Assembly (NCBI GenBank): GCA_018400675.1
Contig: JAGYMG010000002.1
Coordinates: 1-26,188, forward strand
Direction: 5' to 3'
DNA: 26,188 nucleotides
DNA from: a bacterium
GTDB taxonomy: Bacteria; Patescibacteriota; Minisyncoccia; Minisyncoccales; CG1-02-41-26
Shown: positions 4,998 to 12,393 of the stretch, one piece after another
Numbering within the stretch: position 1 is the first letter of the stretch
Layout: each line of letters starts with the position of its first letter
Made by a program: the position numbers and the translations under genes
The notes under the pieces: model-generated
The model's database searches: none
What the model was told of the DNA's origin: nothing
The model's input: the letters and a program-made list of their open reading frames with translations, nothing else

Positions 4998-7520
4998 ATG
5001 ATTTCTTTTTTATCTAAAATATTTGGTGACCCCAATGAAAAATATCTCAAGCGATTAGAACCAGTCATTAAAGAGATAAACGACCTTGAACCCCAATTCA
5101 AGGATTTTTCAAATGAAGAGCTGAAAGAAAAAACAGCATCGTTCAAGGAGAGGATACAAGAAGGCGAGACCTTGGACCAGATACTCCCGGAAGCTTTTGC
5201 TTTAGTTCGGGAAGCAGCCAAAAGAACTTTGGGCCAGAGGCACTTTGACGTTCAGCTGATTGGCGGCATTGTTCTCCACCAGGGGAAGATTGCTGAGATG
5301 AAGACGGGAGAAGGAAAAACACTGGCTGCTACGTTACCGTTGTATCTTAATGCTCTGGCAGGCAAGGGAGCTCATTTAGTAACGGTGAATGATTATTTAG
5401 CCAAAAGGGATACGGTCTGGATGGGTCAGGTCTACTATCTCCTGGGCTTGTCGGTGGGCTGTATTATTAACCAACAGGCTTTTTTATATGATCCAGCTTA
5501 TCAAGGAGAAGAAACATCTCCTGATTCAGAAGAAACAGGGGAGGACATTCAGCTTAAAAGACAAGGCAGTGCTTTGGATAAGGAAAGAGACGAAGTGGGT
5601 GGCTTCCGGGTGATAGAGAGTTATCTTAAACCAGTGAGCAGGAAAGAGGCTTATCTAGCTGACATTACTTATGGCACTAACAATGAGTTTGGTTTTGATT
5701 ATCTCCGAGATAATATGGCTCCTTCTTTTGATCGTTTAGTTCAACGGGGATTTTACTATGCTATTGTGGATGAGGTAGATTCTATTTTAATTGATGAAGC
5801 CCGGACACCTCTGATTATCTCTCAGCCCGATATGGAGAGTTCTAACTGGTATAAAGACTTTGCCCGGATTATTCCTCAATTAGAGGAAGAAAAAGACTAT
5901 AATATAGACGAGAAATTAAAGGCAGCTACCTTGACTGAAGCAGGGATAGAAAAGGTGGAGCGCGCTATTGGGGTAACTGATATTTATACAGAGAAAGGCA
6001 TTAAATATCTCCATCATCTGGAGCAAGCTTTGCGAGCCCGTGTTTTCTTTCAAAAAGACCGTGATTATATTGTCCGGGATGGCAAGGTTGTTATTGTTGA
6101 TCAGTTTACTGGCCGGTTAATGCCCCAGCGGCGATATTCGGGAGGACTCCACCAGGCTATTGAGGCTAAAGAAGGGCTGGAGGTTCTGCCAGAATCTAAA
6201 ACATTGGCCTCGATTACTTTTCAGAACTACTTCCGCTTCTATGAAAAATTAGCTGGTATGACCGGGACAGCGGTGACTTCGGCTGAAGAATTAGACAAGG
6301 TCTATGGTTTGGAGGTGATTGTTATTCCTACCAATAAACCAATGCAGAGGAATAATTTGAGCGATAAGGTCTATAAAAATGAAAAGGGAAAATTCCAAGC
6401 AATAGCCAGGGAAGTCAAAGAAAGAAATGAAAAGGGTCAGCCAGTATTAATAGGCACTACTTCTATTGAAAAAAATGAGTATCTTGGCAAGTTGTTAGAC
6501 CGGGCAGGTATTAATTGCCATATTCTTAATGCCAAGAATCATGAACAGGAAGGTCGTATTATTGCTCAGGCTGGTAAATTAGGAGCTGTCACGGTGGCTA
6601 CTAATATGGCTGGTCGGGGAGTAGATATTGTCTTAGGCGGTAATCCGCCTGATCCAGAGGAAGCAGAGCAAGTAAAATCTTTAGGTGGCTTGCATGTTAT
6701 TGGCACGGAACGTCATGAAGCCCGACGTATTGATAACCAATTACGTGGTCGGGCGGGACGTCAGGGTGATCCGGGCTCTTCCCAATTCTTTGTTTCTTTA
6801 GCAGATGATTTGATGAGAATATTTGGTGGAGAGCGTATTCAGTCTCTTATGGGAATGCTTAAGGTGCCTGAGGACCAGCCGATTGAAGCTGGTATTCTCT
6901 CTGGGAGCATTGAGAAAGCCCAAGCGAAAGTAGAGGGAATGAATTTTGATTTAAGGAAAAGAATCCTAGACTATGATGATGTTATTTCAAAACACAGAAA
7001 TAAGATATATACCCAACGGAGGCAAATACTAGAGAAGGATTACCCAGCTTTAAAGGAATTTATTATGGCTATTGTCAAGAAAGAGATTGAACATATTGTT
7101 TCTTCTGCTGAAAACGAAGAAGGCTTTGATTCTTCCAGAATATTAGACGAGATAAAAACCATTGTTCCGGTATCAGAACAAGCTGCAGCAGGACTGAAAA
7201 CACTTTCCGGGGAAGAAGAGATGGTGGCTTATCTTTTTAAGATAGCCGAAAGCTTTTTTCAGAAAAAAGAAGAACAGGAAGGCAGAGACAATATGGAAAA
7301 GGTGCTGCGTTTTGTCCCCTTAAGGATTATTGATAATTTTTGGTCAGAACATATAGAGACTATGGATAGACTGAAGGATTCTGTTAAATTAAGAGCCTAT
7401 GGCGGTCGTGATCCCATCATAGAATACAAGACAGAGGGTCATAGGATATTTAGGGAGTTGGAGGAGATTATTGCTTCCCAGATTAGCCGTTTAGTTTTTA
7501 AGTTGAGCGTCAGCCAGTAG
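4998..7520 (+). CDS. secA: Preprotein translocase ATPase SecA
   Basis: SecA is the cytoplasmic ATPase that pushes preproteins through SecYEG. The 840 residues show all core motifs: Walker A KTGEGKT (102-108), VNDYLAKRD (130-138), TYGTNNEFGFDYLRDN (224-239), Walker B with DEVD (258-261), the GMTGTA loop, the TNMAGRGVDIVLGGN motif of nucleotide-binding domain 2, and GTERHEARRIDNQLRGRAGR. Two features differ from Escherichia coli SecA. About 50 extra residues, partly acidic, sit at roughly 160-213 between the GCIIN strand and the REAYLADITYGT motif. The protein also stops after the helical scaffold without the C-terminal zinc-binding CxCxS motif. secD and secF follow, with a 147-base gap before secD. 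Confidence 0.97.
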   Translation: MISFLSKIFGDPNEKYLKRLEPVIKEINDLEPQFKDFSNEELKEKTASFKERIQEGETLDQILPEAFALVREAAKRTLGQRHFDVQLIGGIVLHQGKIAEMKTGEGKTLAATLPLYLNALAGKGAHLVTVNDYLAKRDTVWMGQVYYLLGLSVGCIINQQAFLYDPAYQGEETSPDSEETGEDIQLKRQGSALDKERDEVGGFRVIESYLKPVSRKEAYLADITYGTNNEFGFDYLRDNMAPSFDRLVQRGFYYAIVDEVDSILIDEARTPLIISQPDMESSNWYKDFARIIPQLEEEKDYNIDEKLKAATLTEAGIEKVERAIGVTDIYTEKGIKYLHHLEQALRARVFFQKDRDYIVRDGKVVIVDQFTGRLMPQRRYSGGLHQAIEAKEGLEVLPESKTLASITFQNYFRFYEKLAGMTGTAVTSAEELDKVYGLEVIVIPTNKPMQRNNLSDKVYKNEKGKFQAIAREVKERNEKGQPVLIGTTSIEKNEYLGKLLDRAGINCHILNAKNHEQEGRIIAQAGKLGAVTVATNMAGRGVDIVLGGNPPDPEEAEQVKSLGGLHVIGTERHEARRIDNQLRGRAGRQGDPGSSQFFVSLADDLMRIFGGERIQSLMGMLKVPEDQPIEAGILSGSIEKAQAKVEGMNFDLRKRILDYDDVISKHRNKIYTQRRQILEKDYPALKEFIMAIVKKEIEHIVSSAENEEGFDSSRILDEIKTIVPVSEQAAAGLKTLSGEEEMVAYLFKIAESFFQKKEEQEGRDNMEKVLRFVPLRIIDNFWSEHIETMDRLKDSVKLRAYGGRDPIIEYKTEGHRIFRELEEIIASQISRLVFKLSVSQ

Positions 7521-7667
7521 CAGGGAGGAAAGAGGAAAGTGAAAAGTGAATAAGCCAAGACTTGAAAAAGAATCTTTTTTATTGTATTGTTTTAAAATGT
7601 GTTTGAAAAAATTGTAGATTAATGATGTTTGGCTTAGCCGAATACTTTTATTAGAGTCTCTTGATTT
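7521..7667 (+). other. secA-secD spacer with a spaced inverted repeat
   Basis: The gap holds TAAGCCAA (7551-7558) and its inverted copy TTGGCTTA (7629-7636), about 70 bases apart. A weak promoter candidate is TTGAAA (7562-7567) with TATTGT (7585-7590). No clear intrinsic terminator is seen, so secA transcription may continue into secDF. Confidence 0.3.
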
Positions 7668-9059
7668 ATGGCAAAAAAGAATACTAATCTTAATCTCATT
7701 ATCGTTATTGTTATTGCTTTTTTAAGCATTACTTTTGTCTATCCTGATTATTTGAATAAAGGCATAGATTATCTTAATCAATCACTGGCTATGGACTTTT
7801 CTTATTTCCCGTCCAGTCCTTTTAAATTGGGCTTAGACCTCCAGGGTGGCAGCCATTTGGTTTATGAAGCTGACCTCTCCAAGGTTGAAGCGGATGGCAG
7901 AGGGGAAGCAATGCAGGGATTAAGGGATGTTATTGAAAGAAGGGTTAATCTCTTTGGAGTAGGAGAGCCAGTAGTCAGAGTCCAGGAACAGGCTGGCAGC
8001 CAGCGGTTAATCGTTGAGTTGCCGGGAGTCAAGAATGTCCAGGAAGCTATTGATGCCATTGGCGAAACACCTTATCTTGAGTTTAAAAAAGAAAGGCCAG
8101 AGGAAGAGCGAGAAGCAATGCTGGCTGAAATAGAACAATTAGAAACAATGGAGACAGAGGAAGCCCAGGCGCGGATAGAAGAGATATGGGCAGCCAATCC
8201 TTATTTTCTCCCTACTTCTTTAACAGGCCAGTATCTTAACAAGGCCGAGATCCAATTTGACCAGACAACTTTTGAGCCCCGGGTAGTCTTGGAATTTGAT
8301 AAAGAGGGGACAGAACTTTTTAAGGAAATAACCAGTGATAACATTAATAAACGGATTGCTATCTACATTGATGACACTGTTATTTCAGCTCCGGTTGTGC
8401 GGGAAGCAATACCCAATGGGGTAGCCAGTATTACGGGTGAATTCAGCATTGAAGAAGCAAAGGAATTAGCCCGTAACCTTAATGCCGGTGCTTTGCCCGT
8501 GCCGATTGGATTGATCTCCCAGAAAACAGTTGGGCCGACCTTGGGGAAAGTCTCTTTGGACAAATCATTAAAGGCAGGTCTCCTGGGTTTCTTCTTGATT
8601 ATTGTTTTTATGATTCTCTTCTATCGTCTTTCTGGCATATTAGCCTCCCTGGCTTTAATTATTTATATCAGTATTCTCTTGGCTCTTTTTAAAATTATTC
8701 CGGTGACTTTAACCCTGGCAGGTATCGGTGGGGTTATTCTCTCCTTAGGTATGGCCGTAGATGCCAATGTCCTTATTTTTGAAAGAATAAGAGAAGAACT
8801 AAAAAGAGAAAGGAGTTTCCAAGGCGCTTTAACGATAGGCTTTAGCCGGGCCTGGCCTTCTATCAGAGACAGTAACCTGACTACTCTCTTAGTAGCCTTT
8901 ATTATGTTCTTCTTTGGCACTAGCTTTGTTAAAGGCTTTGCCCTGACCTTAAGCGTGGGTATTATTGTTAGTATGTTCTCGGCGATGTTTGTTACCCGCA
9001 CCTTTTTAGCTAATTTTATCGGCAGCAAGCTGGGGAAAATAAAATGGTTATGGGGCTAA
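7668..9059 (+). CDS. secD: Protein translocase subunit SecD
   Basis: SecD is a membrane RND-type subunit which, with SecF, uses the proton gradient to help pull exported proteins off the translocon. The 463 residues show one N-terminal membrane helix (about 8-25), the first family motif GLDLQGGSHLVYEAD (55-69), the RRVNLFGVGEP segment, an extracytoplasmic domain, and five further helices from about residue 300. The conserved GMAVDANVLIFERIREEL (361-378) is present. An acidic coil-like stretch (about 125-175) lies within the extracytoplasmic domain. It is shorter than the approximately 615-residue E. coli protein, as in many SecD proteins outside Proteobacteria. secF starts 21 bases downstream. 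Confidence 0.96.
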   Translation: MAKKNTNLNLIIVIVIAFLSITFVYPDYLNKGIDYLNQSLAMDFSYFPSSPFKLGLDLQGGSHLVYEADLSKVEADGRGEAMQGLRDVIERRVNLFGVGEPVVRVQEQAGSQRLIVELPGVKNVQEAIDAIGETPYLEFKKERPEEEREAMLAEIEQLETMETEEAQARIEEIWAANPYFLPTSLTGQYLNKAEIQFDQTTFEPRVVLEFDKEGTELFKEITSDNINKRIAIYIDDTVISAPVVREAIPNGVASITGEFSIEEAKELARNLNAGALPVPIGLISQKTVGPTLGKVSLDKSLKAGLLGFFLIIVFMILFYRLSGILASLALIIYISILLALFKIIPVTLTLAGIGGVILSLGMAVDANVLIFERIREELKRERSFQGALTIGFSRAWPSIRDSNLTTLLVAFIMFFFGTSFVKGFALTLSVGIIVSMFSAMFVTRTFLANFIGSKLGKIKWLWG

Positions 9060-9080
9060 GGCATTTGGTTATTAAAAGAT

Positions 9081-9986
9081 ATGTTTCAATTTATTAAATA
9101 CAGAAAAATATTTTATCTCCTGACGATTATCTTAGTTGTCTTGGCTGCGGCCAGCATGCTGCGGTTTGGCTTGAGGTGGGGGATTGATTTTACCGGCGGT
9201 AGCCTGTTGGAGTTAGTCTACCAAGAGGAAAGACCCACCCTTGATGCAATGACAGAAAAATTAGACCAGCTGGGCTTGGAAAAAGCCATTGTCCAACCGG
9301 TAGATGAGCAAGGGGTTATTATTAAAAGCAAGCATATCTCTGATAGGAGTTATGCGGAGATTAGAGAGCAACTAGAGGAGCTAGGCCCTATTGCAGAGGG
9401 CTCTCTTCAGTTCGAGACCATTGGGCCGGTGATTGGTTCGGAGTTAGAGAGCAAGACAAAAATAGTAGCTGTTCTGGCTCTGTTAGCGATTGTCTTTTAT
9501 ATTGCCTTTGCTTTCCGAAAGATATCTAAACCAGTCAGTTCTTTTGGTTACGGCTTAGTCAGCTTAGTTGCCCTTTCCCATGATGTGATAATTCCCTTGG
9601 GTGTTTTTTCCCTGCTGGGTGAATTGTATAACGTTCAGGTGACTATTCCGGTAATCACAGCTTTTCTGACTGTCTTAGGTTATTCCATTAATAATTCGGT
9701 GGTTGTTTTTGATAGGGCCAGGGAAAATCTTTTAAAGAGCAGGGAGATCCATTATGAGGAAATTATTAATGACAGTCTTAATCAAACCTTTAGGCGTTCT
9801 ATCAATACCTCTTTAACCACCCTCTTTGTGCTTTTTGCTATTTTCTTTTTAGGCGGGGAAACGCTGAAATATTTTGCTTTGGCTTTGATATTAGGTATTA
9901 GTCTGGGAACCTACTCCTCTATATTCTTAGTTACTCCTCTCTTGGTTAGTTATTTAGGCTGGCGGGAGAAGCGGGCCTTGCATTAA
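9081..9986 (+). CDS. secF: Protein translocase subunit SecF
   Basis: The partner of SecD, with 301 residues and six predicted membrane helices. The first helix is at about 9-27, followed by the family motif GIDFTGGSLLELVY (34-47). The fourth-helix signature is VLGYSINNSVVVFDRARENL (198-217), and the RSINTSLTTL segment follows. Gene order secA, secD, secF supports a shared export module. No Shine-Dalgarno is evident before the ATG. Confidence 0.96.
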   Translation: MFQFIKYRKIFYLLTIILVVLAAASMLRFGLRWGIDFTGGSLLELVYQEERPTLDAMTEKLDQLGLEKAIVQPVDEQGVIIKSKHISDRSYAEIREQLEELGPIAEGSLQFETIGPVIGSELESKTKIVAVLALLAIVFYIAFAFRKISKPVSSFGYGLVSLVALSHDVIIPLGVFSLLGELYNVQVTIPVITAFLTVLGYSINNSVVVFDRARENLLKSREIHYEEIINDSLNQTFRRSINTSLTTLFVLFAIFFLGGETLKYFALALILGISLGTYSSIFLVTPLLVSYLGWREKRALH

Positions 9987-9996
9987 TATTTTTTTG

Positions 9997-10027
9997 TTGT
10001 ATAGTAAATAAAGTGTAATATTATAAC
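9997..10027 (+). promoter_or_regulatory. Putative promoter of the sigma-4/HARE regulator
   Basis: TTGTAT (9997-10002) with TATTAT (10019-10024, spacer 16), or the overlapping TATAAC (10022-10027), predicts a start at about 10031-10034, only 4-7 bases before the ATG at 10038. Confidence 0.35.
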
Positions 10028-10037
10028 ATTTAAAAAT

Positions 10038-11018
10038 ATGCCTAATATTGATTATCCAAAAGTATGCCAGAATATCTTTTTAGTCTTACCGCCCAGACAA
10101 CGACAGGTAATGGAGCGGAGGTTTGGTTTTAGCAACGGCAAGAAAGAAACATTAGATGCTATTGGCCATGACTTTAAATTAACCCGAGAAAGAATTCGTC
10201 AGATTGAAAATGAAGCGTTCTTAAGACTAAAAGAAGAAAGGGAGAGGCTGTCAGATGTTTCTCTCTATTTTAATGATTATTTTAAAAAATCAGCCGGTTT
10301 GAAAAGGGAAGACAAGGCGCTTAAGGATTTGGGCGGCAATAAGTTCCAAATCCATGTCTATTTCCTTTTTAACATTATTGACGGACTCTGGCGTTTTAAG
10401 GAAACTGACAAATTTTATACTTTCTGGTCTATAGAACCGGATCCCTTGGATATGGTAGAGCAGTTTCTGAATAGTCTGAAAAAGAAATTTCAGAAAGCAA
10501 AAAGACTATTTGCTAAAGAGGAGGTTCTCAAAGAGGAACAAAAACATGCTGATATCATTGACTCTCTTTTAGAGATTGCCAAAGAGATTGAAGAAGACCG
10601 ACAGGGGAGGCTCGGCCTTGTTGACTGGCCAGAGATTCGGCCCAAGGGAATAAAGGATAAGGCTTATCTTGCCTTTAAGGAAAAAGGGAGACCGCTTCAT
10701 TTTAACGAGGTAGCCCGCTTAATCGCTAAAGATAATCATCCCCAAACAGTGCATAATGAATTAATCCGTGACCCGCGTTTTGTCCTCATCGGCCGCGGTA
10801 TCTATGCTCTTAAAGAGTGGGGCTACAAAGCAGGTACGGTCAATGATATTATTAAGGACATTCTCAGAAAAGCAGGCAGAGGGATGAGCCGAGAAGAAAT
10901 TATTAATAAGGTAGAAAAACAAAGAATAGTGAAAAGGAACACAATCCTGCTTAACCTTTCTGACAAAAGATTTTTTGCCAGAGACGCAGCAGGTCGTTAT
11001 ACCCTCAAAGAAGATTAA
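10038..11018 (+). CDS. Sigma-70 region 4-like / HARE-HTH transcription regulator
   Basis: Residues about 14-68 match sigma-70 region 4: LPPRQRQVMERRFG, then LDAIGHDFKLTRERIRQIEN, the helix-turn-helix that reads -35 elements, followed by EAFLRLKEER. Sigma regions 1.2, 2 and 3 are absent, so this is not a complete sigma factor. A mostly helical middle (80-210) has no motif I know. Residues 213-262 look like a HARE-HTH (the domain of RNA polymerase delta subunit and restriction-linked proteins): FKEKGRPLHFNEVARLI, then DPRFVLIGRGIYALKEWG. A second winged-helix-like unit, GMSREEIINKVEKQ with RFFARDAAGRYTLKED, closes the protein. A role as promoter-binding modulator of RNA polymerase is inference from the domains. 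The gene lies just before a membrane protein/ATPase pair (gap 15 bases). Confidence 0.75.
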   Translation: MPNIDYPKVCQNIFLVLPPRQRQVMERRFGFSNGKKETLDAIGHDFKLTRERIRQIENEAFLRLKEERERLSDVSLYFNDYFKKSAGLKREDKALKDLGGNKFQIHVYFLFNIIDGLWRFKETDKFYTFWSIEPDPLDMVEQFLNSLKKKFQKAKRLFAKEEVLKEEQKHADIIDSLLEIAKEIEEDRQGRLGLVDWPEIRPKGIKDKAYLAFKEKGRPLHFNEVARLIAKDNHPQTVHNELIRDPRFVLIGRGIYALKEWGYKAGTVNDIIKDILRKAGRGMSREEIINKVEKQRIVKRNTILLNLSDKRFFARDAAGRYTLKED

Positions 11019-11033
11019 TATATAGTTTTGATA

Positions 11034-12347
11034 ATGGTTAACCTTTTTGGTTTAAATTTAAGCTTTCTAATAGAGTCAGCTAAATCAGTGTTAGATATAA
11101 TCTGGATTTTCCTCAAGGCGTGGTGGTGGGTTTTTCCTCCCTTTATTCTTTTCCCTTGGCTGATCAAATTCTATTTAGAATATAAACATGAAGCGTATGC
11201 TAATTCTCTGGAGAAAGTTCTTCTAGAGATTAAAATGCCTCGGGAGGTAGAGAGACCTGCTAAATCAATGGAGCAGGTCTTTAGTAATTTTTGGACCCTT
11301 TATGATCCCCCTACCTGGCAGGAGAATTGGCTAGAAGGTCATATTCTACTTTCTTTCTCTTTAGAGATAGTTAGCACCGAAGGTAATATTCATTTTTATC
11401 TTCGTATTCCTAAACCGCTCATCAGTATGTTCCGCGCGGCTCTCTATGCCGAGTATCCGGATATAGAATTAAACGAGGCAGTAGACTATACAAAATATAT
11501 CCCTCAGGATATTCCCAATAAAGATTGGGATTTCTACGGCTGGGATTTTGTGCTCACCCGCAGTTCAGCATATCCTATCAAAACCTATAAGGAGTTCTTT
11601 GAAGAAAAAGATGAAACAAAAGAAGAAAAAAGAATGAGCGCACTCTCGGTTCTTTTAGAGGGCATGGCTGAAATGGGCAAAGGCGAGCATATGTGGGTCC
11701 AGATTATAGTGAAGCCTATTTTAGATGAAGTAGCCTGGAAAGATGAAGCTCAAAAAATAATTAATAAAATAGTTAATCGGCCGTCAAAGAAAGAGCCTCG
11801 CTCCATTGTCGGCCAAGCTATTGATCTGCTCTTGAAGGGGATGGTGCCGGACGGTGATGGCGGCGGAGAAGAATCAAAAGAAGTCTTGCCGCCAGAGATG
11901 AAAATGACGCCCGGGGAAAGAGAGATTGTTCAAGCAATAGAGCATAAGATGTCAAAATTAGCCTTTGAGACAAGCATCAGATTTATGTATCTGGGCAAGA
12001 GGGATGCTTTTTTTAAGCCCAAGGTTAAGATTCCTTTAGACTATTCAGCTGGTATTTCCAGCGGTAACCTTAATGGTATGAAACCCTTTAAAGAAACCTT
12101 ACCTAAACGCTTACCGCCGGCTATTAGTAGAAAAAGAAAAGTCTATGTGCTGAAAAGACAGCTCTTCCGCAGGTATAAGATGAGGGTCTCGCCTCTTTTC
12201 CCAAAAGGCGGCGGCACCTTTGTTGTCAACACAGAAGAACTGGCTACGCTCTTCCATCTGCCCGGCCAATCAATGGCGCCCAGTCTTAAGGTTCCCAGGA
12301 TTGAATCTAAGAAAGCCGGACCGCCTAGTGATTTGCCGGTTGAATAG
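11034..12347 (+). CDS. Membrane-anchored protein of unknown function, partner of the VirD4/HerA-like ATPase
   Basis: The in-frame TTG at 11028 gives 439 residues, but the ATG at 11034 (437 residues) is the better start. TATAGT at 11021-11026 ends 7 bases before it. A hydrophobic segment near residues 14-46 (IIWIFLKAWWWVFPPFILF) anchors the protein; the rest is soluble. A segment with EGNIHFYLRIPKP and a later EHMWVQIIVKP strand resembles the accessory domain that precedes the motor in TraC/VirB4/HerA-like conjugation ATPases. The C-terminus has TEELATLFHLPG followed by a proline-rich end, a motif that in larger proteins sits just before the ATPase domain. I infer that this protein and the next are the split halves of such a machine. 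No enzymatic motif is visible. Confidence 0.65.
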   Translation: MVNLFGLNLSFLIESAKSVLDIIWIFLKAWWWVFPPFILFPWLIKFYLEYKHEAYANSLEKVLLEIKMPREVERPAKSMEQVFSNFWTLYDPPTWQENWLEGHILLSFSLEIVSTEGNIHFYLRIPKPLISMFRAALYAEYPDIELNEAVDYTKYIPQDIPNKDWDFYGWDFVLTRSSAYPIKTYKEFFEEKDETKEEKRMSALSVLLEGMAEMGKGEHMWVQIIVKPILDEVAWKDEAQKIINKIVNRPSKKEPRSIVGQAIDLLLKGMVPDGDGGGEESKEVLPPEMKMTPGEREIVQAIEHKMSKLAFETSIRFMYLGKRDAFFKPKVKIPLDYSAGISSGNLNGMKPFKETLPKRLPPAISRKRKVYVLKRQLFRRYKMRVSPLFPKGGGTFVVNTEELATLFHLPGQSMAPSLKVPRIESKKAGPPSDLPVE

Positions 12348-12352
12348 AAGTG

Positions 12353-12382
12353 TTGCTTTAACAATCCCTGAACGTGTATTAT
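12353..12382 (+). promoter_or_regulatory. Putative promoter of the VirD4/HerA-like ATPase
   Basis: TTGCTT (12353-12358), an 18-base spacer and TATTAT (12377-12382) predict a start at about 12389, five bases before the ATG. Transcription from upstream is equally possible. Confidence 0.35.
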
Positions 12383-12393
12383 AAAAGAAAATT

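Noticed and set aside
10038..11018. Complete sigma-70 family sigma factor
   Set aside because: Only region 4 is present; there is no region 2 (RpoD-box or -10-binding helix) anywhere in the protein.
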